A stretch of 12,965 bases of DNA, from positions 1 through 12,965 of the forward strand of contig WFZN01000049.1 in assembly GCA_015489555.1 (NCBI GenBank), given 5' to 3'. This DNA comes from Candidatus Dojkabacteria bacterium. Lineage in GTDB: Bacteria > Patescibacteriota > Dojkabacteria > GCA-002793355. Shown piece by piece: positions 12,665 to 12,965 of the stretch. The first letter of the stretch is position 1; each line of letters begins with the position of its first letter. The notes beneath the pieces were generated by a model that did not search any database, was not told where the DNA came from, and saw only the letters and a list, made by a program, of their open reading frames with translations. The translations under genes were made by a program, and so were the position numbers.

Positions 12665-12898
12665 TTATCCTTTTGACTCCTCTATAATAAAACTCTTATG
12701 TTTTGATATCCTACGTGTCTCCCGTATTATAACTTCTTCTCCCATTTTATGCTCATTCTCTGAATGAACAAGAAAATATCTAACCTCCCTTACCACTTTT
12801 CTATAAAGAGGATGAGGATACTCCCTCACTACTTTAACCTTATACGTCTTATCTCCACTTTTTTTAACTATAATCCCTTTGAACCGTTTCCTAGGCAT
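12665..12898 (-). CDS. rpsQ: 30S ribosomal protein S17 (uS17)
   Basis: uS17 is an OB-fold, early 16S rRNA binding protein. It has RFKGIIVKKSGDKTYKVKVVR, then HPLYRKVVREVRYFLVHSENEHKMGEEVIIRETRRISKHKSF, matching the VxxxKxxxTxxVxVxRxxxHPxYxKxxxxxxKxxxHDE...GDxVxIxExRPxSKxKxW pattern. Length 77 aa is typical. Asp of the usual HDE is Ser in HSEN. The ATG lies within the end of rpmC (8-base overlap). Confidence 0.97.
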   Translation of the reverse strand: MPRKRFKGIIVKKSGDKTYKVKVVREYPHPLYRKVVREVRYFLVHSENEHKMGEEVIIRETRRISKHKSFIIEESKG

Positions 12899-12965
12899 TA
12901 TTTCTTTTAATCTGATTTATTTTAGTTAATACACGCGCGATATTCTTGCGAGCAAGCCTTAAAGA
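12891..12965 (-). CDS. rpmC: 50S ribosomal protein L29 (uL29), 5' part outside the window
   Basis: The last 24 codons and the TAG stop of uL29, a tunnel-exit protein. The translation SLRLARKNIARVLTKINQIK matches the common C-terminal helix LRxLRKxIARIxTVLxE of the family. Its stop at 12893-12891 lies inside rpsQ, overlapping it by eight bases. The start is beyond the right edge. The order rpmC-rpsQ-rplN is canonical, which supports the call despite the short fragment. Confidence 0.88.
   Translation of the reverse strand, partial: SLRLARKNIARVLTKINQIKRNNA

Overview
The window is a stretch of a bacterial S10-spc-alpha type ribosomal-protein supercluster. Every recognised gene lies on the minus strand, so transcription runs from the right end of the window to the left. 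The likely source is a member of the Candidate Phyla Radiation (Patescibacteria): the spc operon has no rpmD (L30) between S5 and L15, methionine aminopeptidase is absent from its usual place between adk and infA, genes are tightly packed, and Shine-Dalgarno sequences are scarce. TGA ends several genes (rplM, infA), so there is no sign of the UGA=Gly code of Gracilibacteria/Absconditabacteria. The exact phylum cannot be fixed from the sequence alone.

In transcription order, the right part (12965 to 6789) holds the end of rpmC (L29), rpsQ, rplN, rplX, rplE, rpsN (zinc type), rpsH, rplF, rplR, rpsE, rplO, secY and adk. Many junctions overlap or are separated by less than 40 bases. These genes build the ribosome, the Sec translocon pore and the adenylate pool.

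The middle (6788 to 4079) is the unusual part. A 338-base non-coding gap follows adk. It contains two separate strongly structured elements: a 17-bp perfect inverted repeat enclosing 75 bases (6669-6777), and a rod-like RNA candidate of about 150 bases closed by a helix of up to 19 bp (6475-6621), with a plausible promoter ending just before it. Then come rny (RNase Y), a tRNA-Glu(CUC) gene, and a two-histidine (2H) phosphoesterase of the 2'-5' RNA ligase superfamily with an extra N-terminal helical region. This RNA-metabolism block stands where map is normally found.

The left part (4050 to 1) is the alpha operon: infA (IF-1), rpmJ (L36, with a basic insertion), rpsM, rpsK, rpsD, rpoA and rplQ (L17, with a long charged tail), followed by rplM (L13) and the start of rpsI (S9), which runs off the left edge. 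No mobile elements, CRISPR arrays or plus-strand genes were found. The main leads are the two structured non-coding elements and a recurring TATAAT-like box 5-7 bases before start codons, which hints at leaderless transcripts.
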